Source: Streptomyces phaeoluteigriseus (lineage in GTDB: Bacteria > Actinomycetota > Actinomycetes > Streptomycetales > Streptomycetaceae). Taken from it: a stretch of DNA of 33,970 nt. Position 1 is the first letter of the stretch; every line of letters starts with the position of its first letter. Shown here piece by piece: positions 17,244 to 25,469 of the stretch. The stretch is from assembly GCF_001896135.2 (NCBI RefSeq), contig NZ_MPOH02000015.1, positions 847,900-881,869 of the forward strand. The letters run 5' to 3'. The notes below the pieces were generated by a model. It was not told the DNA's origin. It did no database searches and saw nothing but the letters and a program-made list of their open reading frames with translations. A program made the translations under genes and the position numbers.

Positions 17244-18362
17244 ATGACAGACGCACTCAAGCGCCTCTCCGAGGAGGGCGTCGCGATCTGGCTGGACGAC
17301 CTGTCGCGCAAGCGCATCACGTCCGGCAACCTCGCCGAGCTGATGGACCAGCAGCACGTCGTGGGCGTCACCACCAACCCGTCGATCTTCCAGAAGGCGA
17401 TCTCGCAGGGCGACGGCTACGACCAGCAGCTCTCCGACCTCGCCGCCCGCAGGGTCACCGTCGAAGAGGCGATCCGCATGATCACGACGGCGGACGTCCG
17501 TGACGCCGCCGACATCCTGCGCCCGGTCTTCGACGCCACCGGCGGGCAGGACGGCCGGGTGTCGATCGAGGTCGACCCCCGGCTGGCGCACCACACCAAG
17601 GCGACGGTCGCCGAGGCCAAGCAGCTGGCCTGGCTGGTCGACCGCCCCAACACGCTGATCAAGATCCCGGCCACCAAGGCGGGTCTGCCGGCCATCACCG
17701 AGGTCATCGGCAACGGCATCAGCGTCAACGTCACGCTGATCTTCTCGCTGGAGCGTTACCGCGAGGTCATGGAGGCCTACCTGGCGGGTCTGGAGAAGGC
17801 GCAGGCCAAGGGCCTGGACCTGGCCCTGATCCACTCGGTGGCGTCCTTCTTCGTGTCCCGCGTGGACACCGAGATCGACAAGCGGCTCGACGCGCTCGGC
17901 ACCGACGAGGCCAAGGCCGCCCGCGGCAAGGCCGGCGTCGCCAACGCCCGCCTCGCCTACCAGGCGTACGAGGAGGTCTTCGCGGGTGACCGCTGGAGCG
18001 CGCTGGAGAAGGCGGGCGCGAACAAGCAGCGTGCGCTGTGGGCCTCCACCGGCGTGAAGGACCCGGCGTACCGGGACACGATGTACGTGGTCGACCTGGT
18101 GGCGCCGAACACGGTGAACACCATGCCGGAGGCGACCCTGTTCGCCACCGAGGACCACGGCGAGGTCACCGGCAACACGGTGGCCGGCAGCTACGAGCAG
18201 GCCCGTGCCGAACTCGACGCGGTCGAGAAGCTCGGGATCTCGTACGACGACGTGGTGCAGCTCCTGGAAGACGAGGGCGTCGAGAAGTTCGAGGCGTCCT
18301 GGAACGACCTGCTCAAGTCGACCGAGGCGGAGCTCCAGCGCCTCGCCCCTTCGGAGGGCTGA
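17244..18362 (+). CDS. tal: Transaldolase
   Basis: This 372-residue actinobacterial transaldolase transfers dihydroxyacetone units between sedoheptulose-7-P and glyceraldehyde-3-P through a Schiff base. Features are GVTTNPSIFQKAI (41-53), the Schiff-base lysine in NTLIKIPATKAG (Lys140), VNVTLIFSLERY and ASTGVKDPAYRDTMYV. Start ATG with GGAGA upstream. Followed by zwf after only 4 bp. Confidence 0.96.
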   Translation: MTDALKRLSEEGVAIWLDDLSRKRITSGNLAELMDQQHVVGVTTNPSIFQKAISQGDGYDQQLSDLAARRVTVEEAIRMITTADVRDAADILRPVFDATGGQDGRVSIEVDPRLAHHTKATVAEAKQLAWLVDRPNTLIKIPATKAGLPAITEVIGNGISVNVTLIFSLERYREVMEAYLAGLEKAQAKGLDLALIHSVASFFVSRVDTEIDKRLDALGTDEAKAARGKAGVANARLAYQAYEEVFAGDRWSALEKAGANKQRALWASTGVKDPAYRDTMYVVDLVAPNTVNTMPEATLFATEDHGEVTGNTVAGSYEQARAELDAVEKLGISYDDVVQLLEDEGVEKFEASWNDLLKSTEAELQRLAPSEG

Positions 18363-18366
18363 GAAT

Positions 18367-19890
18367 TTGTCGAGCAGCAATCCGCTGCGTGACCCCGCAG
18401 ACCGACGGCTCCCGCGCATCGCGGGGCCGTCCGGTCTGGTCATCTTCGGTGTCACGGGCGATTTGTCACGTAAAAAGCTGATGCCCGCGGTGTACGACCT
18501 CGCCAACCGGGGTCTGCTGCCGCCGGGCTTCTCGCTGGTCGGGTTCGCCCGCCGCGAATGGGCCCACGAGGACTTCGCCCAGGAGGTCCATGACGCGGTG
18601 AAGGAACACGCCCGCACCCCCTTCCGCGAGGAGGTCTGGCAGCAGCTCATCCAGGGCATGCGCTTCGTGCAGGGCACCTTCGACGACGACGACGCCTTCG
18701 AGCGGCTGCGCTCGACGATCGAGGAACTCGACAAGGCACAGGGCACGGGCGGCAACTTCGCCTTCTACCTGTCGGTGCCCCCGGGTGCCTTCCCGGTGGT
18801 CATCCAGCAGCTGAAGAAGCACAACCTGGCGGACCAGCGGGGCGGCTCCTGGCGGCGCGCGGTCATCGAGAAGCCGTTCGGCCACGACCTGAAGTCGGCC
18901 GAGGAGCTGAACGCGACGGTCGAGGAGGTCTTCGCCCCCGACCAGGTCTTCCGCATCGACCACTATCTGGGCAAGGAGACCGTCCAGAACATCCTGGCGC
19001 TGCGCTTCGCCAACACGATGTTCGAGCCGATCTGGAACCGGTCCTTCGTGGACCACGTCCAGATCACGATGGCCGAGGACATCGGCATCGGCGGCCGGGC
19101 CGGCTACTACGACGGCATCGGCGCGGCCCGTGACGTCATCCAGAACCACCTCCTCCAGCTGATGGCGCTGACCGCGATGGAGGAGCCCGCCGCCTTCGAC
19201 GCGGACGCGCTCGCCGCGGAGAAGACCAAGGTGCTCGGAGCCGTCCGGCTGCCGAAGGACCTGGGCAGCGCCACCGTGCGCGGTCAGTACGCGTCCGGCT
19301 GGCAGGGCGGCGCGAAGGCGGTCGGTTACCTCCAGGAGGAGGGCATCGACCCCAAGTCGAAGACCGACACCTACGCGGCGATCAAACTGGAGGTGGACAA
19401 CCGCCGCTGGGCGGGCGTCCCCTTCTACCTGCGCACCGGCAAGCGTCTGGGCCGCCGGGTCACCGAGATCGCGGTCGTCTTCCAGCGCGCCCCGCACTCC
19501 CCCTTCGACCACACGGCCACGGAGGAGCTGGGCAAGAACGCGATCGTCATCCGGGTCCAGCCCGACGAGGGCGTCACGGTCCGCTTCGGCTCCAAGGTCC
19601 CCGGCACCTCCATGGAGATCCGGGACGTGTCGATGGACTTCGCCTACGGCGAGTCCTTCACGGAGTCCAGCCCAGAGGCGTACGAGCGGCTGATCCTGGA
19701 CGTGCTGCTCGGCGACTCGAACCTCTTCCCGCGCACCGAGGAGGTCGAGCTGTCCTGGAAGATCCTCGACCCGATCGAGCAGTACTGGGACGCGAACGGG
19801 AAGCCGGCCCAGTACCAGGCCGGTACCTGGGGACCCGTCGAGGCGGACGAGATGCTCGAGCGAGACGGACGGAGCTGGCGCCGGCCATGA
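18367..19890 (+). CDS. zwf: Glucose-6-phosphate 1-dehydrogenase
   Basis: This 507-residue enzyme oxidises glucose-6-phosphate to 6-phosphogluconolactone with NADP, starting the oxidative pentose phosphate branch. The nucleotide-binding segment is IFGVTGDLSRKKLMP (26-40) and the substrate motif is RIDHYLGKE (196-204), with VQITMAEDIG and PFYLRTGKRL also visible. The TTG at 18367 (LSSSNPLRDP) is chosen: GGAGGG precedes it and the N-terminus matches Streptomyces Zwf, while the frame upstream lies inside tal. The stop overlaps the opcA ATG (ATGA), consistent with joint production of Zwf and its assembly partner OpcA. Confidence 0.96.
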   Translation: MSSSNPLRDPADRRLPRIAGPSGLVIFGVTGDLSRKKLMPAVYDLANRGLLPPGFSLVGFARREWAHEDFAQEVHDAVKEHARTPFREEVWQQLIQGMRFVQGTFDDDDAFERLRSTIEELDKAQGTGGNFAFYLSVPPGAFPVVIQQLKKHNLADQRGGSWRRAVIEKPFGHDLKSAEELNATVEEVFAPDQVFRIDHYLGKETVQNILALRFANTMFEPIWNRSFVDHVQITMAEDIGIGGRAGYYDGIGAARDVIQNHLLQLMALTAMEEPAAFDADALAAEKTKVLGAVRLPKDLGSATVRGQYASGWQGGAKAVGYLQEEGIDPKSKTDTYAAIKLEVDNRRWAGVPFYLRTGKRLGRRVTEIAVVFQRAPHSPFDHTATEELGKNAIVIRVQPDEGVTVRFGSKVPGTSMEIRDVSMDFAYGESFTESSPEAYERLILDVLLGDSNLFPRTEEVELSWKILDPIEQYWDANGKPAQYQAGTWGPVEADEMLERDGRSWRRP

Positions 19891-21018
19891 AGATAGACCT
19901 CACGGACACCACGGCCAGCAAGATCAACAAGGGGCTGGTGCAGGGGCGGCGGGCCATCGGCACGCGGCCGTGGGCATGGTGCTCACCCTGGTCATCGTCA
20001 CGGACGAGGAGAACGCCTACGACGCGCTCAAGGCCGCGGGCGACGCGTCGCGCGAGCACCCCTCACGCACGCTGGTGGTCATCAAGCGCGTCTCCCGCTC
20101 CCCGCGCGACCGCACCAAGTCCCGGCTGGACGCCGAGGTGCGGGTGGGCGCCGAGGCGAGCACCGGCGAGACGGTCGTCCTGCGGCTGTACGGCGAGGTG
20201 GCCGACCACGCGCAGTCGGTCGTGCTGCCGCTGCTGCTGCCGGACGCGCCCGTCGTCGTCTGGTGGCCGGTGAACGCGCGCTCGACCCGGCCGCCGACCC
20301 GCTCGGCGCGCTGGCCCAGCGCCGTGTCACCGACACCTACGCCGCCGAGCAGCCGGTACGGGATCTCACGGCCCGCGCCAAGACCTACACCCCCGGCGAC
20401 ACCGACCTGTCGTGGACCCGCATCACGCCCTGGCGTTCGATGCTGGCCGCGGCTCTCGACCAGGTCACCTGCGAGGTCGAGTCGGTGGAGGTGGAGGGCG
20501 AGGAGTTCAACCCGAGCTGTGAGCTGCTCGCGATGTGGCTCGGCGACCGGCTGGGCGTGCCCGTGCAGCGCTCGCTGTCCGGCGGGCCGGGGCTCACCGC
20601 GGTCCGGCTGTCCACGGACTGCGGCCCGATCGTGCTGGACCGGGCCGACGGCTCGCTGGCCACGCTGTCCATCGAGGGGCAGCCCGACCGTGCGGTGGCG
20701 CTCCAGCGCCGGGACACGGCCGAGCTGATCGCGGAGGAGCTGCGGCGGCTGGACCCGGACGACACGTACGCGTCGGCGCTGCGGTTCGGGGTGGAGCGGT
20801 TGAACACCTCGGACGGTGGGACCGGCCAGGGCTCCGCCGGTGCTCCGGCAGCTTCGGCGGATGCGCCGGAAGCCGTGGCCGACGCCCCGGAAGCCGTGGC
20901 CAAAGGAGAAGCCAAAGGAGAACCGGGCGCGGTTCCGACTCCCGTCGAAGCGGCTGTCGAAGTACCCGCGAAGGAATCGACGGCGCCGGCCCCGGTGAAG
21001 AAGGCGGCCGCGAAGTGA
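19887..21018 (+). pseudogene. opcA: OpcA, glucose-6-phosphate dehydrogenase assembly protein, two apparent -1 frameshifts
   Basis: OpcA is needed for full Zwf activity and assembly in actinobacteria. Three reading frames must be joined. Frame 1 from ATG 19887 gives MKIDLTDTTASKINKGLVQG. From about 19965 frame 2 gives GMVLTLVIVTDEENAYDALK through LLLPDAPVVVWWPVNA. From about 20278 frame 3 gives DPAADPLGALAQRRVTDTY through TRITPWRSMLAAALDQVTCE to the stop at 21018. Restoring one base at each point gives a normal ~377-residue protein. The C-terminal ~75 residues are a low-complexity Ala/Pro/Lys tail. As zwf and pgl on either side are intact and opcA is functionally important, sequencing error is the likelier cause. 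Confidence 0.9.
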
Positions 21019-21821
21019 GTACGCCCCAGCTCGTCGTGCACCACGACAAGGACCTGATGGCCCAGGCCGCCGCGGCCCGTCTGATCACGAAGGTCGTGGA
21101 CGCGCAGGCCTCCCGCGGTCATGCGTCCCTGGTCCTCACGGGCGGCCGCAACGGCAACGGTCTGCTGGCCGCGCTGGCGGCGGCGCCCGCCCGCGACGCC
21201 GTGGACTGGAGCCGGCTCGACCTGTGGTGGGGCGACGAGCGGTTCCTGCCCGAGGGCGACCCGGACCGCAATGTCACACAGGCCCGCGAGGCCCTGCTGG
21301 ACTCCGTGCCCCTGGACCCGAAGCGCGTGCACGCCATGCCCGCGTCGGACGGCCCCTACGGTTCCGACGTGGAGGCGGCCGCGGCCGGCTACGCGGAGGA
21401 ACTGGCCCGCGCGGCCGGTCCGGAGACGATGAGATCAACGGCCGGCGCCGCGGGCGGCTCCGTGCCCACCTTCGACGTCCTGATGCTGGGCGTCGGCCCG
21501 GACACCCACGTGGCCTCGCTCTTCCCCGAGCTGCCGGCCGTACGGGAGACCGAGCGCACGGTGGTCGGTGTGCGTGGCGCGCCCAAGCCGCCGCCGACCC
21601 GCACCACGCTCACGCTCCCGGCGATCCGGGCGGCACGTGAGGTGTGGCTGCTGGCGGCCGGCGAGGACAAGGCGCAGGCGGTGGCCATCGCGCTGTCGGG
21701 CGCGGGCGAGATCCAGGCCCCGGCGGCGGGTGCCCGGGGCCGCTCCCGGACCCTGTGGCTGCTGGACTCGGCGGCGGCGTCACAGCTGCCGCGCTCGCTG
21801 TATCCGCCGGCCTCGCCGTGA
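21015..21821 (+). CDS. pgl: 6-Phosphogluconolactonase
   Basis: This 268-residue DevB/NagB-fold lactonase hydrolyses 6-phosphogluconolactone, the Zwf product. Motifs are VLTGGRNGNGLLAAL, DLWWGDERFLPEGDPDRN and LMLGVGPDTHVASLFP; the last usually reads GPDGHxASLFP, so Thr replaces Gly before the catalytic His. The GTG at 21015 overlaps the opcA stop (GTGA). Last gene of the pentose phosphate operon; a strong hairpin follows. Confidence 0.93.
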   Translation: MSTPQLVVHHDKDLMAQAAAARLITKVVDAQASRGHASLVLTGGRNGNGLLAALAAAPARDAVDWSRLDLWWGDERFLPEGDPDRNVTQAREALLDSVPLDPKRVHAMPASDGPYGSDVEAAAAGYAEELARAAGPETMRSTAGAAGGSVPTFDVLMLGVGPDTHVASLFPELPAVRETERTVVGVRGAPKPPPTRTTLTLPAIRAAREVWLLAAGEDKAQAVAIALSGAGEIQAPAAGARGRSRTLWLLDSAAASQLPRSLYPPASP

Positions 21822-21847
21822 TCGCGGTCATCGACGGCATCGACGGA

Positions 21848-21886
21848 TGAGGGCGCGGGGTGTCTTCGGACACCCCGCCGCCCTCA
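21848..21886. terminator. Strong bidirectional terminator with TTCG tetraloop
   Basis: GCGGGGTGTC (21855-21864), loop TTCG, and GACACCCCGC (21869-21878) form a 10-bp stem. Outer arms TGAGGGCG (21848-21855) and CGCCCTCA (21879-21886) extend it to about 17 pairs with one bulge. It lies between the convergent pgl and permease genes. Confidence 0.88.
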
Positions 21887-21898
21887 CTCGTGGGCCGG

Positions 21899-22738
21899 TC
21901 ACTTCACCGAGCCCGCCATCACCCCCTGCACGAAGTGCCGCTGGAACGCGAAGAACACGGCCACCGGCACCACCAGGGACAGGAAGGCCCCCGGTGCGAG
22001 GACGTCGATGTTGCTTCCGAACTGCCGTATCTGTGACTGGAGTTGCACGGTCAGCGGCTGCGAGGAGCTGTCCGCGAAGAGCAGGGCGACCAGCATGTCG
22101 TTCCACACCCACAGGAACTGGAAGATGGCGAGGCTGGCGAGGGCCGGCCGGCCCACCGGGAGGACCAGGCGGGTGAAGATCCGCCATTCGCTGCCGCCGT
22201 CCATCCGGGCCGCCTCCAGCATCTCCTTCGGTATCTCGACGAAGTAGTTGCGCAGCAGGAACACCGCGAACGGCAGCCCGTACGCCACGTGGAAGAGGAC
22301 GACTCCGGGGATCGTGCCGAACAGGCCCAGCTGGCCGAAGAGTTTGGCGACCGGCAGCAGGCCGATCTGCACCGGCACCACCAACAGCGCGACCACGCCC
22401 AGGAAGACGGCCTCGCGGCCGGGGAAGTCGAGCCAGGCGAAGGCGTATCCGGCGAGCGCAGCGAGGACCACGACCAGGACGGTCGTCGGGACCGAGATCA
22501 GGACGGTGTTCCAGAACGCCTGGGTCATCCCGGCGTTCTTCAGCAGCTCCGAGTAGTTGTCGAAGGAGAGTTCTCCGGGACTGGCGAAGACCGTCCACCA
22601 GCCGCCCTCGGCGGTGTCCTCGGCCGACCGCAGCGAGGACAGGAACAGCCCGGCCAGCGGGGTGACCCAGACCAGGCCGATCACCACGAGGACGGCCTGC
22701 ACGAGACCGTTGGCGAGCCCGCGCCGTACCGCGTTCAT
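21899..22738 (-). CDS. Sugar ABC transporter permease, MalG/AglG type
   Basis: This 279-residue inner-membrane permease has about six helices and the EAA loop EAARMDGGSEWRIFTRLVLP, which docks the ATPase. It belongs to the CUT1 family (alpha-glucosides, maltose-type sugars). The ATG at 22738 overlaps the stop of the upstream permease gene (ATGA) and has AAGGAG upstream; the longer upstream frame lies inside that gene. No dedicated ATPase is nearby, and Streptomyces CUT1 importers typically share MsiK. Exact substrate is inferred from the linked glucosidase. Confidence 0.92.
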   Translation of the reverse strand: MNAVRRGLANGLVQAVLVVIGLVWVTPLAGLFLSSLRSAEDTAEGGWWTVFASPGELSFDNYSELLKNAGMTQAFWNTVLISVPTTVLVVVLAALAGYAFAWLDFPGREAVFLGVVALLVVPVQIGLLPVAKLFGQLGLFGTIPGVVLFHVAYGLPFAVFLLRNYFVEIPKEMLEAARMDGGSEWRIFTRLVLPVGRPALASLAIFQFLWVWNDMLVALLFADSSSQPLTVQLQSQIRQFGSNIDVLAPGAFLSLVVPVAVFFAFQRHFVQGVMAGSVK

Positions 22739-24096
22739 CGCTGACTCCTTCGGAAGCGGCGGACGTTGAAGACCATCGCCGGAACGACGAGCAGCAGGAG
22801 CAGCACGCCGAGCGCGCTGCCGAGCCCCTGGTTGTTGCCGCCGCCGAACGACACCAGCCACATCTGCGTCGCCAGGACGGTGGCGTCCTCCTGCACCGGA
22901 CCGGGCGCGATGATGTAGACGAGGTCGAAGACCTTCATCACGTTGATCACCAGGGTGACGAAGACGACGGTGAGGACGGGTGCCAGCAGCGGGACGGTGA
23001 TCCGGCGGAAGATCTGCCACTCGTTCGCGCCGTCCATCCGGGCGGCCTCCAGGGCGTCCCGCGGAAGCGTCGAGAGCCCGGCGCCGATCAGCACCATGGA
23101 GAAGCCGGTCCAGATCCACAGGTACGCCCCGATGATCGCCGGCGTGACCAGGGCGGGCCCGAGCCAGGAGATCCCGTCGTAGGGCTGCGCGAAGTTGGAC
23201 GCGGGCAGGCGCAGGGCGTACGAGCCCGCGTCCAGGCCGGTGAAGCGGAAGGAGCCGTCGGAGGCCGTGGTGGTGGTCGCGGCCGTCCGTCCGTCGCGCA
23301 CCGCCTCGACCTTCATCTGCGGCAGTCCGCTCTCCCGCCGGTCGACCTCGCCCGGTGTCCCTCCCCCGCCGGGCGTGAAGTCGAGGTAGACCACGCCGCG
23401 CAGTTCGTCCGGCACGGCCGTGCGGCCGGCGGCCTGGTACGCGGGCCGGGTGCCGGTGGGCAGGTCCTTCGGCGGGACGCCGACCAGCGGCAGGGTCACC
23501 GAGTCGCCCGGGGACGCGTTCGCACCGGTCCGGTACGAGCCGTCCGCCGCCAGGGTGAGTCCCTGGCCCTCACGTCCGCGTGCCGTCGGGTACGCCGAGG
23601 CGTCCTTGAAGACGTCGTGGACGGAGACGGCGGCGGCGTTCAGGACGCCCTTGTCGGGGTCCTCGTCGTAGGCGAGCCGGAAGATGATGCCGGCGGCCAG
23701 GAAGGACACCGCCATCGGCATGAACAGCAGCAGCTTGAAGGCGGTGGCCCAGCGCACCTTCTCCACCAGGACGGCGAGGATCAGGCCGAGGCCGGTGAGC
23801 AGGGCGGGCGCCACGACGACCCAGATCGCCGTGTTGCGTACGGCCTTGACGGTGGCCGGGTCGCGGAACATCTCGGTGTAGTTCTCGCCGCCGACGAACC
23901 GGGTGCCGGAGGCGTCGAAGAAGCTGCGGCCGACGGAGAACAGCACCGGGTAGACGACGAGGGCGCCCAGCAGGAGCAGCGCGGGGAGGGCGAACAGCAG
24001 GGCGACGATCCGTCCCCGCCGGCGCAGGCGCCGCGCGCGGTCGGCGAGGCCGGCGGGCGGTGGTGGAGCCGTCTCTTCGACAAGGGTCGCGGTCAT
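22735..24096 (-). CDS. Sugar ABC transporter permease, MalF/AglF type, with large extracytoplasmic insertion
   Basis: This 453-residue CUT1 permease is clearly longer than the usual ~300. Helices are visible at about 30-55, 88-112, 119-142, 315-340, 370-390 and 428-444, with the EAA loop EAARMDGANEWQIFRRITVP at 350-369. Between the third and fourth helices lies a ~165-residue hydrophilic insert (about 145-312). Its later part (VEAVRDGRTAATTTTASDGS, then FRFTGLDAGSYALRLP) resembles a CNA-B/carboxypeptidase-regulatory-like beta-sandwich. It is analogous in position to the MalF P2 loop that contacts the binding protein, but unlike it in sequence. The ATG start is 6 bp after the binding-protein stop. 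Confidence 0.92.
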   Translation of the reverse strand: MTATLVEETAPPPPAGLADRARRLRRRGRIVALLFALPALLLLGALVVYPVLFSVGRSFFDASGTRFVGGENYTEMFRDPATVKAVRNTAIWVVVAPALLTGLGLILAVLVEKVRWATAFKLLLFMPMAVSFLAAGIIFRLAYDEDPDKGVLNAAAVSVHDVFKDASAYPTARGREGQGLTLAADGSYRTGANASPGDSVTLPLVGVPPKDLPTGTRPAYQAAGRTAVPDELRGVVYLDFTPGGGGTPGEVDRRESGLPQMKVEAVRDGRTAATTTTASDGSFRFTGLDAGSYALRLPASNFAQPYDGISWLGPALVTPAIIGAYLWIWTGFSMVLIGAGLSTLPRDALEAARMDGANEWQIFRRITVPLLAPVLTVVFVTLVINVMKVFDLVYIIAPGPVQEDATVLATQMWLVSFGGGNNQGLGSALGVLLLLLVVPAMVFNVRRFRRSQR

Positions 24097-24102
24097 GGCC
24101 GG

Positions 24103-25431
24103 TCAGCCCTTGTAGGCCTTGGCCGCCGCGGCTTCCAGCGCGGCCGCGGTCGCCTTCGGGTCGGACGGGTCGCGCAGGAAGTCCTGGAGCAGCTTCCACT
24201 CCCCGGCGCCCTTCGTGCCGCCGAACGCGGCCGGGGCCTGGTCCGACATGTCGAAGCGGACCGAGTCCCCGGCGTCGACGAGGGACTTGGCGGTGGCTCG
24301 GGTGACGTCGTCGCCGTACGAGGCGAGGTCGAGCTTCTTGTTCGGGGACAGGAAGCCGCCCGCCTCGGCCCATACGGCGGCGGCCTCGGGGGTGGCCAGG
24401 TACTCCAGGAGGGCCATGCCCGCCTTGCTGTTCTTGCCGTCCTTCAGGACGACCGCGGCGTCGCCGCCGCTGACCACGGGGGCCTCGCCGCCGCCGACCG
24501 CGGGGAACGGGAAGAAGTTCGCGTCCTTGCCGATCGACTTTCCGAACTGGTCCTTGGCGACGCCGGCCACGAAGTCGCCCTCGTAGACCATGCCCGCCTC
24601 GGGCTTCGGGCCGAACACCTTCTCCACGGAGCCCGGGAAGTCGGTGTTCAGGGCGCCCTTCTGGCCGCCCGCCAGCAGTTGCCTGTCCTTGAACAGCTTG
24701 CCGAGCGTGGTGAGCGCCTCGACGACGGAGGGGTCGGTCCACTTCAGCTCGTGGGTGGCGAGGGCGTCGTACTTCTCGGGTCCGGCCTGGGAGAGGTAGA
24801 TGTTCTCGAACCAGTCGGTGAGGGTCCAGCCGTCCTGCCCGGCGACCGCGAAGGCGGCCAGTCCGGAGTCCGAGACGGTGTGTCCGGCCTTCAGCAGGTC
24901 GTCGTACGTGGTCGGCGGCTCGACCCCGGCCTGGGCGAGGGCGTCGGGGCTGTACCAGACGGTCGACTTGTGGGCGGCCTTGAAGTAGAGGCCGTAGAGG
25001 GTGCCGTCGACGCTGCCGTACGTCTTCCAGACGGGGGCGAAGTTGGTGTCGACGGCCTTCTCGGTGGTGCCGGAGAGCTGCTTGAGCCAGCCGTTCTCCG
25101 CGAACTGCTGGAGCACGCCGACCTGCGGGACCATCACCACGTCGGGAGCGTTGCCGCCCTCGATCTTGCTGCCGACGACGGTGGAGACGTTGTCGCCGGT
25201 GGACACGAACCGGGTCTTCGCGCCGGTCTTCTCGGCGAACGCGTCCAGCACCTTCTGGAAGTTCTTCTGCTCGCTGCCGGACCAGACGCCGGCGACGGTG
25301 ACGGTCTGGCCGCCGAGGGCCTTGTCGCCGCCGCCCGCCGAGACGGGGTCGCCCGAGCCGCAGGCGGTGGCGCCGAACGTCAGGGCGAGGGCGGTGCAGC
25401 CGGTGAGGAGGGTCGTACGTCGTCGCATCAT
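24103..25431 (-). CDS. Sugar ABC transporter substrate-binding lipoprotein (AglE-like)
   Basis: This 442-residue lipoprotein has a signal MMRRRTTLLTGCTALALTF followed by the lipobox ATAC (Cys24). The mature part is a SBP_bac family 1-like protein: VTVAGVWSGSEQKNFQKVLD, NAPDVVMVPQVGVLQQFAE, LYGLYFKAAHKSTVWYSPDA and a C-terminal ATPEAAAVWAEAGGFLSPN. It captures an oligosaccharide, probably an alpha-glucoside, for the two permeases encoded just downstream. The ATG at 25431 has AGGGA 9 bases upstream; the adjacent ATG at 25428 is equally possible. Confidence 0.92.
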   Translation of the reverse strand: MMRRRTTLLTGCTALALTFGATACGSGDPVSAGGGDKALGGQTVTVAGVWSGSEQKNFQKVLDAFAEKTGAKTRFVSTGDNVSTVVGSKIEGGNAPDVVMVPQVGVLQQFAENGWLKQLSGTTEKAVDTNFAPVWKTYGSVDGTLYGLYFKAAHKSTVWYSPDALAQAGVEPPTTYDDLLKAGHTVSDSGLAAFAVAGQDGWTLTDWFENIYLSQAGPEKYDALATHELKWTDPSVVEALTTLGKLFKDRQLLAGGQKGALNTDFPGSVEKVFGPKPEAGMVYEGDFVAGVAKDQFGKSIGKDANFFPFPAVGGGEAPVVSGGDAAVVLKDGKNSKAGMALLEYLATPEAAAVWAEAGGFLSPNKKLDLASYGDDVTRATAKSLVDAGDSVRFDMSDQAPAAFGGTKGAGEWKLLQDFLRDPSDPKATAAALEAAAAKAYKG

Positions 25432-25469
25432 CGTTGATGTCCCTTCGGGGAGTGGGGAGTTGACGGGAG

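Noticed and set aside
14859..18755. Very long open frame on the minus strand opposite tkt, tal and zwf
   Set aside because: It mirrors the codon structure of well-supported genes in 70+% GC DNA, is Arg/Val/Asp-rich without any family signature, and has no ribosome binding site.
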